51,068 nucleotides of DNA, taken from NCBI GenBank assembly GCA_902805885.1, contig CADCUM010000078.1, positions 1 to 51,068 of the forward strand, given 5' to 3'. Source of the stretch: an uncultured Nocardioides sp. (lineage in GTDB: Bacteria > Actinomycetota > Actinomycetes > Propionibacteriales > Nocardioidaceae). The notes below the pieces were generated by a model. It saw only the letters and a program-made list of their open reading frames with translations. It was not told the origin of the DNA and made no database searches. Shown one piece after another: positions 10,513 to 19,000 of this stretch. The position numbers and the translations under genes are program-made. Each line of letters opens with the position of its first letter. Position 1 is the first letter of the stretch.

Positions 10513-11121
10513 ATGCGCACCGTCACCGTCACCGGTCACGGCTCGAGTCACGCCGTGCCCGACGCAGCCCTGGTCCGGGTCGCCGCCGTCCAGCGCGGCG
10601 ACGGGGTCGCCGAGGCCTACGCCGCGCTCACCGCGACCGCGGTCCTGCTGGTGGAGGTCGCCGCACGCCACGTCGAGCCCCGCGACGTGGGCTCGACCGG
10701 CATCTCCGTCTGGCCCTGGCACGACCACCAGGGCCGGCCTGCGGGCTACGAGGCGCGGCACTCCTACGCCCTGCGGTCCCGTGACCTCGACGAGGCCGGC
10801 GCTCTCCTCGCCGACCTGGTCGGACAGGTCGGGGACGCGCTGGTCGTCGACAGCATCGGGCTCGAGGTGACCGACGACTCGGTCGCCGCCGCGGAGGCGC
10901 GAGAGGCGGCGTACGACGACGCGCGCGAGCGGGCGACCGCCCTCGCGACGCTGGCGGGGCTCCGGCTGGGGGCCGTCCGGTCGGTGACCGAGGGCGGGGC
11001 CGGCGCGGTGCCCGCCGGGGCTCCCCGCATGGCCCTGGCCTCGCGAGAGGCCGGTCTGGCGCCGGGCGAGGCGACCGTGACCTCGAGCGTCACCGTCGTG
11101 TGGGAGCTCGTCGACCCCTGA
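10513..11121 (+). CDS. SIMPL domain (DUF541) protein
   Basis: 202 residues of the SIMPL/DUF541 family. The N-terminal VTVTGHGSSHAVPDAALVRV is the typical first strand. A DVGSTGISVWPWHD segment follows, then the repeat unit with YALRSRDLDEAGALLADL, the helix AREAAYDDARERATALATLAGLRLG, and the last strand VTSSVTVVWEL. No signal peptide or membrane helix is seen, so it is probably cytoplasmic. The family's biochemical role is poorly defined (oligomeric channel-like rings are known in some members). It ends exactly where the convergent oxidoreductase gene ends, with a palindromic CTGATCAG at the junction. Confidence 0.85.
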   Translation: MRTVTVTGHGSSHAVPDAALVRVAAVQRGDGVAEAYAALTATAVLLVEVAARHVEPRDVGSTGISVWPWHDHQGRPAGYEARHSYALRSRDLDEAGALLADLVGQVGDALVVDSIGLEVTDDSVAAAEAREAAYDDARERATALATLAGLRLGAVRSVTEGGAGAVPAGAPRMALASREAGLAPGEATVTSSVTVVWELVDP

Positions 11122-12444
11122 TCAGGCGGGACCGACGACCTCGGCCACGAGGGCGGCGGTCAGTCCGGCGAAGGGGAGGCCGAACCCGGTCGTGGCGTGC
11201 GCTCCAGCGGCGTGCACACCGGCCACCGGGGTCCGCGCGCCGAGGCGGTCGTGGGCGGTCCGCGGACCCCGCCACAGCATCCCCAGCGGCGAGCCCCCCC
11301 ACAGCTGCACGAGCTCCCGGGGCGACCGGTCCACGCGGGCGACCACGCGGCGGCGTACGTCGATCCCGTTGCGCGCCAGGGCGAGCAGCGGGTCCTCCGC
11401 GATCTGACCGCGCCCCAGCACCGTCCAGGCCGCTCCGCCGTCGGGCGCCCGACCCCCGGTGCGCACGACCAGCAGGGGGTCCGCATGGATCACGACCTCG
11501 TGGGGGAGGTGGGGCACCGGCCCCGTCAGGGCCACGTGGCACACCACCGGGGGGAAGGCCGGCATCGTGCGCCGGACGTACGGCGCCAGCGCGGGGAGCC
11601 GGCGCGGGTCGATCGCCACCACGACGTGGTCGGCGTCGAGCGCCAGGCGTCCGTCCTCGCCGACGGTGTCCACCGCGACGGCCCGTCCGTCGCGGACGAC
11701 CAGGTCGACCGCGGTGGTCCCGGTGAGCACGGTGACGCCGCGGGTCGCCATCCGGTCGGTCAGCGCGTCCGTGAGCGCCGCGAGCCCGCCGGGCACGGTC
11801 CAGGCGCCGAAGCGCTGCTCGAGGTGGACCGTCAGCCCGCCCCAGGCCGGCACGTTGCGCAGGTCGTGGCCGGACGCGACGGCGGTGTGCCCGGCGACGA
11901 GGCGGAGGCGCTCGTCGGGGAGCGTGCGACGGAGGCGGCGGTGCAGCGACTCCCGGGAGCCCAGGAGCGCCGTGAGCTCGGGTGGAGCCACGTCGGCGCT
12001 CCAGGGCCGCTCGAACCACTCCTTGCGCAGCAGCTCCCAGACCTCGCCGTACGACGCGACGTGGTCGACCCACTGACGCCCGAGACCGGGGCCCACCGCG
12101 TCCCACGCGTCGAGCTGGGCGGCCCGGGAGCCGCCGGGCAGGAGCAGCCGGGAGCCGTCGGCGAACCGGTGCTCGCGGACCAGGTCGAGGGCCTGCAGGT
12201 CGACCTCGCGCTCGAGCGGGCGACCGGACTTCCGGAACAGGTCACGCACCACCGCGGGCAGCAGGGTGTGCGTGGGGCCCGCGTCCCAGGCGAAGCCCGG
12301 GGCGTCCGGGGTGGTGACCGTCGACAGCGCCCCACCCAGCGTGGTCGACTGCTCGACGAGGGTCACGTCGTGACCGAGCTTGGCCAGGCGGGCGGCGGAG
12401 GCCAGGCCGCCGAAGCCGCCACCGACCACCACCACCGTCGCCAC
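11122..12444 (-). CDS. Phytoene-desaturase-like FAD-dependent oxidoreductase (CrtI/NAD(P)-binding Rossmann family)
   Basis: 440 residues. The N-terminal VVVVGGGFGGLASAARLAKLGHDV is the dinucleotide-binding motif, followed by the acidic VEQ that binds the FAD ribose. WDAGPTHTLLPAVVRDLF and the C-terminal GVHAAGAHATTGFGLPFAGLTAA match the carotenoid desaturase/isomerase superfamily. Other crt genes are not present here, so the substrate is uncertain; a polyprenyl synthase lies 1.6 kb away. The GTG start has TAGGGT 6 nt upstream, suggesting a leaderless transcript. It lies 45 bp downstream of the DUF4126 gene on the same strand. Confidence 0.8.
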   Translation of the reverse strand: MATVVVVGGGFGGLASAARLAKLGHDVTLVEQSTTLGGALSTVTTPDAPGFAWDAGPTHTLLPAVVRDLFRKSGRPLEREVDLQALDLVREHRFADGSRLLLPGGSRAAQLDAWDAVGPGLGRQWVDHVASYGEVWELLRKEWFERPWSADVAPPELTALLGSRESLHRRLRRTLPDERLRLVAGHTAVASGHDLRNVPAWGGLTVHLEQRFGAWTVPGGLAALTDALTDRMATRGVTVLTGTTAVDLVVRDGRAVAVDTVGEDGRLALDADHVVVAIDPRRLPALAPYVRRTMPAFPPVVCHVALTGPVPHLPHEVVIHADPLLVVRTGGRAPDGGAAWTVLGRGQIAEDPLLALARNGIDVRRRVVARVDRSPRELVQLWGGSPLGMLWRGPRTAHDRLGARTPVAGVHAAGAHATTGFGLPFAGLTAALVAEVVGPA

Positions 12445-12450
12445 GGGGGA

Positions 12451-12456
12451 ACCCTA
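12451..12456 (-). promoter_or_regulatory. -10 element of the FAD oxidoreductase gene
   Basis: TAGGGT on the minus strand, 6 nt before the GTG start at 12444, with no Shine-Dalgarno sequence in the gap. Confidence 0.45.
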
Positions 12457-12489
12457 GGCGGTGGCTCCCCAGGTCAGGTGCGAGCCGCC

Positions 12490-13080
12490 TCAGGCGATCT
12501 GCCGGATCGGGTCCTTGCGCTTCCAGCGGCGCCAGCCGCGCCTCACCAGCCGACCGAGCACGAGCAGCACGACGAGGCCGAGCGCCAGCAGCACGCCGGC
12601 CACGGCCGCGGCGGCCTCCGGGTTCTGCACGGCGAGCCAGACGACCCCCAGCACGGCGACGTCCTCCGCGAGGCTGGCGACGATGTTGGTCACGGGCTCG
12701 GGCGAGGTGTTGATCGCCAGCCGGCTTCCTGCCTTGACGAGGTGGGACATCAGCGCCGAGCCGCCGCCGACCACGCCGAGGACGGCCTGGTCGAGGGACG
12801 AGGCGTCCCCGGCGAGCAGCACGCCGATCACCGCCCCCGCCGTGGGCCGGATGACCGTGGAGATCGCGTCCCACGAGGAGTCGATGTAGGGGATCTTGTC
12901 GGCGATGAACTCCATCGCGTAGAGGAAGGCCGCCACCGACAGCACGTCCCAGCGGCCCAGGACGTCGGGGACCTCCGCGAACGAGCCGACCCGGTCGGAG
13001 ACGCCGAGGACCAGCACCACGAGGTAGGCGTTGATGCCGCTCGCCCACCCGCTCGAGAACGTCAGTGCCAGCGCGTCCAC
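12490..13080 (-). CDS. DUF4126 family membrane protein
   Basis: 196 residues with a family-typical N-terminus (ALTFSSGWASGINAYLVVLVLGVSDR) and the loop FIADKIPYIDSSWDAISTVIRP, both characteristic of DUF4126 proteins. Several hydrophobic stretches (about 15-30, 80-110, 140-180) indicate a multi-pass membrane protein, and the C-terminus is strongly basic (RRGWRRWKRK). Function unknown. The GTG start lies 3 bp after the ybaK-like stop, so the two are probably cotranscribed. Confidence 0.8.
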   Translation of the reverse strand: MDALALTFSSGWASGINAYLVVLVLGVSDRVGSFAEVPDVLGRWDVLSVAAFLYAMEFIADKIPYIDSSWDAISTVIRPTAGAVIGVLLAGDASSLDQAVLGVVGGGSALMSHLVKAGSRLAINTSPEPVTNIVASLAEDVAVLGVVWLAVQNPEAAAAVAGVLLALGLVVLLVLGRLVRRGWRRWKRKDPIRQIA

Positions 13081-13083
13081 GGG

Positions 13084-13557
13084 TCAGCCGACCTCGACCT
13101 CGGTGGCGCCGGTGAGGGCGCGCAGCTCGTCGTACGTCGTGGAGAAGACGGCGGCGGGATGGCCGGCCGCTGCCCACACGACGGGGTGCTGCCGGAGCCA
13201 GGGGTCGATCCAGGTCGGCACCGGCGCGGGGTGGTCGATGGGGGAGACGCCGCCGATGACCTGCCCGGTGTGCTCCCGCACGAAGTCGGGAGAGGCGCGG
13301 CGCAGGCCGGCGACGCCGACTCGCGGGGCGACGGCCGCCGTGTCGACGCGGTGGGCGCCCGACGTGAGGATCAGCACCGGGGCGCCGTCGGCGTCGAAGA
13401 GCAGGCTGTTGGCGATCGCGCCCACCTCGCAGCCGAGTGCTGCCGCCGCGAGTGCCGCCGTGTGGGCACTTTCGGGCAGGATGACCACCTCACCCCCGCC
13501 GCCGCGGCGGGTGAGCTCATCTCGGAACGAGGTGATCGCTGGGTGCTCGCCCGTCAT
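13084..13557 (-). CDS. YbaK/EbsC-family aminoacyl-tRNA deacylase-like protein
   Basis: 157 residues of the YbaK/ProX fold, which hydrolyses mischarged aminoacyl-tRNA in trans. The core EVGAIANSLLFDADGAPVLILTSGAHRVD and the loop GQVIGGVSPIDHP are family hallmarks. In E. coli YbaK the conserved lysine lies in the position that here reads IANS, so Asn replaces it; I recall the same change in actinobacterial relatives, where activity may differ. Leaderless start: TAGTCT lies 6 nt before the ATG. It heads a likely operon with the DUF4126 gene. Confidence 0.85.
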   Translation of the reverse strand: MTGEHPAITSFRDELTRRGGGGEVVILPESAHTAALAAAALGCEVGAIANSLLFDADGAPVLILTSGAHRVDTAAVAPRVGVAGLRRASPDFVREHTGQVIGGVSPIDHPAPVPTWIDPWLRQHPVVWAAAGHPAAVFSTTYDELRALTGATEVEVG

Positions 13558-13563
13558 GCCGCG

Positions 13564-13569
13564 AGACTA
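13564..13569 (-). promoter_or_regulatory. -10 element of the ybaK-like gene
   Basis: TAGTCT on the minus strand, 6 nt upstream of the ATG at 13557. Confidence 0.45.
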
Positions 13570-13604
13570 GCCAGCACGGACGTACGACTCGCCAGGGGGA
13601 AGAC

Positions 13605-14105
13605 ATGTCGGTGGACACGCCGAGGGAGCGGTCGCGGGACGCGGGCCGCCGCCTCCCTGGCTCCGTGGTCAACAGCCTGCGGGTGCTCGCCCTCATCGTC
13701 ATGACGTCCGGGGTCATCACGCTGCTCACGTTCGTGCAGCGCGACGAGGTCATCCTGGGCTGGATGAAGGGCAACCCGACCGCTCGCGAGATCTACAACC
13801 AGGGCGGCATCGAGGCGCTGCGGGAGAGTCCGATCGTCCCGGGCTTCCCTGCCCTCGCCCTCGTCGCCTTCATCGGGTTCGCCCTGCTCGCCCTGGTGCT
13901 GGCGTCCTTCTTCGCCGGCGGCCACGCGTGGACCCGGCTGGTGCTCACCGGTACGGCGTTCGTGGGTGTGCTCGTGGGCGCCGTGTGCCTCGACAAGCAC
14001 CTGCCCGCCATCTTCGTGGTGCTGTCCGCCGTGATCATCCTGGAGGGCCTGGCGCTGGTCTTCTTCCTGTGGCGCAAGGACACCACGGCGCACCTGCGCG
14101 ACTGA
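13605..14105 (+). CDS. Membrane protein with four predicted helices, unknown function
   Basis: 166 residues. A hydrophilic basic N-terminus (about 1-20) is followed by hydrophobic segments at roughly 25-43, 80-104, 112-128 and 134-153, and a short charged C-terminus. The loop between the first two segments (QRDEVILGWMKGNPTAREIYNQ region) is likely extracytoplasmic. AGGGGGA-like sequence at 13593-13600 serves as ribosome binding site for the ATG. Divergent from ybaK. No recognised domain. Confidence 0.65.
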   Translation: MSVDTPRERSRDAGRRLPGSVVNSLRVLALIVMTSGVITLLTFVQRDEVILGWMKGNPTAREIYNQGGIEALRESPIVPGFPALALVAFIGFALLALVLASFFAGGHAWTRLVLTGTAFVGVLVGAVCLDKHLPAIFVVLSAVIILEGLALVFFLWRKDTTAHLRD

Positions 14106-14208
14106 CGCACTCTCGTCGCGTTCCCAGGCATCCGCGAGCGGCTCTCGGGTACCGCAGTGGCGCCGGCCCGCACCCGCGGCCCGGCACGCCCACCTGAAGG
14201 AGACCGCC

Positions 14209-14502
14209 ATGGCCAGGCCCAAGACCACCCCGGAGACCGGTTCCGGCATCCGGATGACCGACGACGACCTGCGGGTCCGCCAGCTCACCCACTACCAGTT
14301 CTCGTGGACCGCCGGCGAGGGCGGCCAGGACGGCGTCTGGACCCTCCAGCTGGTGCTCGACGAGGGCGCCTGGGAGGAGGTCCTGACGGTCAGTGCTGCC
14401 GATGCCGACAACCTCCAGGACGTGCTGATGAACACCAAGACGGTCTACTACGACGTGGGTCGCCGGGTGCTCATGTTCGGGGTGACCAGGACCGGGGACT
14501 GA
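14209..14502 (+). CDS. Small conserved-looking hypothetical protein
   Basis: 97 residues, soluble, no signal peptide and no recognised domain. Alternating hydrophobic and polar residues in the middle (VWTLQLVLDEGAWEEVLTV, then VYYDVGRRVLMFGV) suggest a mostly beta fold. AAGGAGA directly upstream of the ATG is one of the clearest ribosome binding sites in the window, and codon usage is typical of real genes here. Function unknown. Confidence 0.6.
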   Translation: MARPKTTPETGSGIRMTDDDLRVRQLTHYQFSWTAGEGGQDGVWTLQLVLDEGAWEEVLTVSAADADNLQDVLMNTKTVYYDVGRRVLMFGVTRTGD

Positions 14503-14568
14503 GGTCCCGTCCTGCTCCACCGGCGGGGGCCGGTGGCCGTCGACGTCGTCGACGCCCGGGTGGGCTGC

Positions 14569-15066
14569 TCAGTCCGTGAGCGACTTCCAGAAGATCACCT
14601 TGTCGTCTCCCGGGCCGTAGTACTCGCGCACCCGGGCCTCCTCGTGGAAGCCGCGAGCCCGGTAGAACGCGCGGGTCGCCGCGTACTGCTGCGTGCTGGA
14701 CGTCTCCACGATCAGCACACGGGCCCCGGCCTCGCCGGCCCGGTGGAGGAGGTCCTCCACGTGCCCCACCAGCTCCGTCCCGGTCCCCTCGCCGTGCGCG
14801 TCCGGGTGCACGGCGAGGAAGTACAGGTTCCAGACGCGGTCGGCGAAGGGCTCCGGCGCCAGGTAGGCCGCCGCGACGACCCGGTCCTCGGACGTGGTCG
14901 CGACGAACCACTGGTGGTCGCCGGCCTCGGTGCCGACGGCGTCGTCGAAGGCGGCCCTGAGACCGTCCAGCTCGTCCGCCCCGAACATCTCGTTGGTCAG
15001 CGCGAGGTCGACGACCGACTCCTGGTCGTCGGCGGTGGCGGGGCGGATGTGGGTCGGGAGGGGCAC
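14569..15066 (-). CDS. GNAT-family N-acetyltransferase
   Basis: 165 residues with the complete acetyl-CoA-binding fold: strand VWNLYFLAVHPDAHGEGTGTELV carries motif A (with GEGTG in place of the usual RGxGxG), followed by ARVLIVETSSTQQYAATRAFYRARGF (motif B) and a C-terminal YYGPGDDKVIFWKSL. The substrate cannot be read from sequence. GTG start preceded by GGAGAC at about 11 nt. It is transcribed away from the DNA-damage operon that starts 216 bp further on. Confidence 0.85.
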   Translation of the reverse strand: MPLPTHIRPATADDQESVVDLALTNEMFGADELDGLRAAFDDAVGTEAGDHQWFVATTSEDRVVAAAYLAPEPFADRVWNLYFLAVHPDAHGEGTGTELVGHVEDLLHRAGEAGARVLIVETSSTQQYAATRAFYRARGFHEEARVREYYGPGDDKVIFWKSLTD

Positions 15067-15154
15067 GGGCGTCTCCAGTCGTCGCGTCCGAGCCTAGTCC
15101 TCGGAGGTGCCGTCGCCCTCCGTTCCAGGACGCAGCCTCACGCCCCTTGACGCG

Positions 15155-15177
15155 TTGTCGGTGGCGGGGGGTAACGT
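15155..15177 (+). promoter_or_regulatory. PafBC-type (RecA-NDp) DNA-damage promoter of the mutagenesis locus
   Basis: TTGTCGGTG at 15155-15163, exactly 8 nt, then TAACGT at 15172-15177. This fits every fixed base and the spacing of the motif TTGTCRGTG-N8-TAnnnT, known from mycobacteria as the LexA-independent damage promoter activated by PafBC. Expected transcription start is near 15184. Confidence 0.8.
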
Positions 15178-15186
15178 TCTCGTTGT

Positions 15187-15202
15187 TCGAACAGTTGTTC
15201 GA
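15187..15202. promoter_or_regulatory. LexA (SOS) box
   Basis: TCGAAC-AGTT-GTTCGA, a perfect 16-bp match to the actinobacterial LexA operator TCGAACNNNNGTTCGA. It begins 9 nt after the -10 element, so bound LexA would cover the transcription start and block early elongation. Confidence 0.9.
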
Positions 15203-15205
15203 TGC

Positions 15206-15248
15206 GACCCGGGTGGCGGTGACCTCGACCCCCACCGGCACCCGGGTC
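15206..15248 (+). promoter_or_regulatory. Strong hairpin in the leader of the mutagenesis operon
   Basis: The arms 15206-15221 and 15233-15248 are complementary at 15 of 16 positions around an 11-nt loop. The hairpin begins 3 bases after the LexA box and ends 22 nt before the AGGAGG ribosome binding site at 15271-15276. No U-rich tract follows. It may attenuate transcription, stabilise the leader or have no role. Confidence 0.55.
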
Positions 15249-15282
15249 GTCCCCCGGGGTCGACGGAGCGAGGAGGAGCGCG

Positions 15283-15597
15283 ATGAGGCAGTACGACGAC
15301 CCCGTGGAGGTGCGCCGGGGCCAGACGGAGGGGCCCGACCAGTTCCTCTGGCGTGGACGCCTGTGGAAGGTGCGGGCGGTGCTGGCCCACTGGGTGGAGA
15401 CCGGGCCGTGGTGGCAGAGCGCCGGGGCGGACCACCAGGAGACCGGTCCGGTGGCGGACCTCGTGGCCGAGCGCGAGCTGTGGCGCGTGGAGGCCGGGCG
15501 GGGGCGCGACCTCGAGGGCCTCGACGTGGCCGGCGTGTTCGACCTCTCCTTCGACTGGACCGACGGCCGCTGGCAGCTCGTCGGCTGTGCGGACTGA
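15283..15597 (+). CDS. DUF6504 family protein, first gene of the DNA-damage operon
   Basis: 104 residues of the DUF6504 family: YDDPVEVRRGQTEGPDQFLWRGRLWKVRAVLAHW is the typical start, and FDLSFDWTDGRWQLVG the typical end, consistent with a small beta-rich fold. Such proteins are commonly encoded next to DinB- or DnaE2-type polymerases in actinobacteria; no biochemical role is established as far as I know. AGGAGG at 15271-15276 is a strong ribosome binding site. It lies directly behind the PafBC promoter and LexA box and 3 bp before the HEPN gene, so DNA damage should induce it. Confidence 0.8.
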   Translation: MRQYDDPVEVRRGQTEGPDQFLWRGRLWKVRAVLAHWVETGPWWQSAGADHQETGPVADLVAERELWRVEAGRGRDLEGLDVAGVFDLSFDWTDGRWQLVGCAD

Positions 15598-15600
15598 GAG

Positions 15601-16074
15601 ATGGAGGCCATGACCAACCCCCACCTGCTCCCGGCGACGACCCACGCCTACCTCGACCGGTCCGCGAGCTCGCTGCGGGAGGCGATCACCGCCCGTGACG
15701 TCCCCACGCGATACGCCTGCGCCCACGTCTCCGCCCTGCGTGCGGCGGCCGCCCTGCTGGCCGCCCGGGCGCAGCCGGCCCCGCGCAGCCGCCGCCAGAA
15801 GAACGCCTGGGTGCTGCTCGCCGAGGTGGCGCCGGAGCTCGCCGAGTGGGCGCGGTTCTTCGCGGCCGGCGCGTCCAAGCGGGCGGCGGCGGAGGCGGGC
15901 TCGACCAGGGCCGTCACCGAGCGCGAGGCCGACGACCTGGTGCGCGACGCCGACCAGTTCCTCGCCGTGGTGGAGCAGGCCCTGGGCCTGGTGCCGCACG
16001 CTCGTCTCTCCACGGTCCTGGTGAGCCCGGGACTGGTGGGCGCGGGCGGCACCGGTGTCAGCGGTGTCGCCTGA
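15601..16074 (+). CDS. SAV_6107-family HEPN domain protein
   Basis: 157 residues, mainly helical. The pattern YLDRSASSLREAITARDVPTRYACAHVSALRAAAALLAAR and KNAWVLLAEVAPELAEWARFFAAGASKRAAAEAG matches the SAV_6107 HEPN family, which in actinobacteria is found beside DnaE2/DinB genes. HEPN folds are often nucleases or nucleotide-binding helpers; the RxxxxH nuclease motif is not obvious here. ATG at 15601 or 15610 could start the protein. Its end overlaps the dnaE2 start by 20 bases, arguing for coupled translation within the SOS operon. Confidence 0.8.
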   Translation: MEAMTNPHLLPATTHAYLDRSASSLREAITARDVPTRYACAHVSALRAAAALLAARAQPAPRSRRQKNAWVLLAEVAPELAEWARFFAAGASKRAAAEAGSTRAVTEREADDLVRDADQFLAVVEQALGLVPHARLSTVLVSPGLVGAGGTGVSGVA

Positions 16075-19000
16075 CCCGTTCGTCCACCTCCACGTCGCTT
16101 CGGGCTACTCCCTGCAGTACGGCGCGTCCCATCCCCACGTGCTGGTGGAGCGGGCCGTCGAGCAGGAGATGGACACGCTGGCCCTGACCGACCGCGACGG
16201 CACCTACGGTGCGGTGAAGTTCGTCCGGGCCTGCCGCGCAGCGGGCGTCCGGCCGGTCCTCGGGGTGGAGCTGGCGGTGGCCCCGACCATCGCGGCCCCG
16301 CCCGACGGCGCGCCCTCCCGCCGTACGCCGGTGCGAGGCGGGGCGCTGCGCGACCTGCCGGTCGGCGGCGGCGGGTCGCCACGGGTCACCTTCCTGGCGA
16401 GCGGCAGGGCGGGATGGGCCGCGGTCTGCCGGATGGTCTCGGCCACCCACCTGTCCGGCGAGCGGGGACGGCCTGTCGCCACGCTCGACCAGCTGTCCCC
16501 GTACCTCACCGGCGGCGACGTCGTGGTGCTGCTGGGCCCGGCCTCCGAGCTGGGGGCGGCCGCGACCGCCCGTCGCGACGACCTCGGGCTGGCCGCGATC
16601 GCGCGGTGGCGCGCGGCGGTGCCGCCCGAGAACCTCGTCGTCGAGCTGGTCTCCCACCGGCTCGGGGCCACCAGTCATGCCCGGCTCGGCCGAGCCTGGG
16701 GACCGGGCAGCTCCGCCCACGCGGCCAGGATGGCGGGACTGGCCCGGACCGCGGGCCTCGGGACGGTCCTCTCCAACGCCGTGCGCTACGCCGACCGGCT
16801 CGACGCACCCGTGATCGACGTCCTCGACGCCGCCCGCCGGCTGGTGGCCCTCGGGTCGGCCCAGCAGCGTCACGTCGGCCCAGCGGACTTCCGTGGCAAC
16901 GCCGAGGGGTTCCTCAAGTCCGGCAAGCAGATGCGCGACGTCGCCGAGGAGGTCTGCCGGCTGGCCGGCCTGGGCGACGGCGAGGACGAGGCCCGGCGCC
17001 TGCTCGCCCGCACCCGCGCCGTGGCCGACCGCTGCGCTCTCGACCCGCGCTCGGACCTCGGCATCGGCGAGGTGCACTTCCCCGAGCTCACGCTCTCCGA
17101 CCCGGCGGCCTCGTCGGCCGACGAGGTGCTGCGACGGCGCTGCGAGACGGCCATCGGGCGTCGCTACGGCGACGCGCCGCGCCAACGGATCTGGAAGCGG
17201 CTCGACGACGAGCTCGAGGTGATCCGCAGCCTCGGCTACGCGTCCTACTTCCTCACCGTCGCCGACGTCACCGACATGGTCGGCGAGATGGGCATCCGGC
17301 GCGCGGCCCGTGGTTCGGGGGCGGGCAGCCTGGTCAACTACCTGCTCGGGGTCTCGGGGGTCGACCCCATCCGTCACGGGCTGCTGATGGAGCGGTTCCT
17401 CTCGCCGCTGCGCGCCTCGCTGCCCGACATCGACGTGGACGTGGAGTCGGCGCGCCGGCTCGAGGTCTACGAGGCGATCCTGGCCCGGTTCGGCGGGGAG
17501 CGCTGCGTCACGGTGTCGATGATGGACACCTACCGCGTCCGGCACGCCGTACGTGACGTGGGCGCAGCCCTCGGCATGCCGCCGGGCGAGGTCGACGCCA
17601 TCGCCAAGGCCTTCCCCCACGTCCGGGCGCGCGACGCGCGATCCGCCGTCCGCGACCTGCCCGAGCTGCGGGCCAGCGGCCTCGGCGACGGTCGGCTCGA
17701 CCTGTTCCTCCGGCTCGTCGAGCGTCTCGACGGCCTGCCGCGCCACATCGCCATGCACCCGTGCGGGGTGCTGCTCTCCGATGCCACGCTGCTCGACCGC
17801 ACGCCCGTGGAGGCCTCCTTCGGCGGGTTCCCGATGAGCCAGTTCGACAAGGACGACGTCGAGGAGCTCGGTCTGCTCAAGCTCGACGTGCTCGGGATCC
17901 GCATGCAGTCGGCGATGGCCCACGCCGTCGCCGAGGTCGCCCGGGTCGACGGCGTCTCGATCGACCTCGACGACGAGGTCCAGGTCCCCTTCGACGACGA
18001 CGCCACCTACGCCATGATCAGCTCGGCGCGCACCCTCGGTGTCTTCCAGATCGAGTCGCCCGGCCAGCGCGAGCTCGTCGCGAAGTCCGGCATCGAGTCC
18101 TTCGGCGACATCGTCACCGACATCTCGCTGTTCCGTCCGGGGCCGGTCAAGAGCGACATGATCACCCCCTACCTCGAGGCCAAGCAGGGCTGGCGCACCG
18201 TTCGCTACCCCCACGAGGACCTCCGACCGATCCTGGAGCAGACCCACGGCGTGGTCGTGTTCCACGAGCAGGTGATCGAGCTGCTCGCCCAGCTCACCGG
18301 GGTGACCTGTGCCGAGGCCGACGAGAAGCGCCGGGCCCTCGGCGACGCCGCAGGCATGGCCGAGACGAGGACGTGGTTCTTCCCGCGTGCGCTGGGCCGC
18401 GGGTACGACCTCCGGCTGGTCGAGGAGACGTGGCGGGTGCTCGAGGCCTTCGCCTCCTTCGGGTTCTGCAAGGCACACGCCGCCGCGTTCGCGCTGCCGA
18501 CCTACCAGTCCGCGTGGCTGAAGGCCCACTGGCCGGCCCACTTCCTGTCGGGGGTGCTCACCCACGACCCGGGGATGTACCCCAAGCGGCTCATCCTCGA
18601 CGACGCCCGCCAGCTGGGGGTGGGCGTGCTGGGGCTCGACGTCAACGCCAGCGGAGCGGCGTACCTCGTCGAGCGCACGCCCGCCGGGCATGCCATCCGG
18701 TTGTCGCTGGCCGACGTCAAGGGGATCAGCGCAGCCGAGGTCGACCGCATCGTGACCGCTCGCGAGACGCCGTACGTCTCGTTGTCGGACTTCTTCCACC
18801 GCGCCCGGGCCTCCCGCCCGGTGCTGGAGCGGCTCGTGCTGGCCGGCGGCTTCGACTCCGTCTACGGCATCGGCTCCGGCGACCACGCCGTGCCCCGGCG
18901 CGGCCGGGTGACCCGGCGCGACCTGCTCCTCCAGGTCGCCGACCTCGACCTCCACAGCCGCGCCCTCGACCGGGCGGCCCGGGCTCGGGGTCGGGGTCTC

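Noticed and set aside
11197..13704. 835-codon plus-strand frame across the oxidoreductase, DUF4126 and YbaK genes
   Set aside because: Composition is His/Arg/Gly/Asp-rich and without domains, while three recognisable genes occupy the opposite strand.
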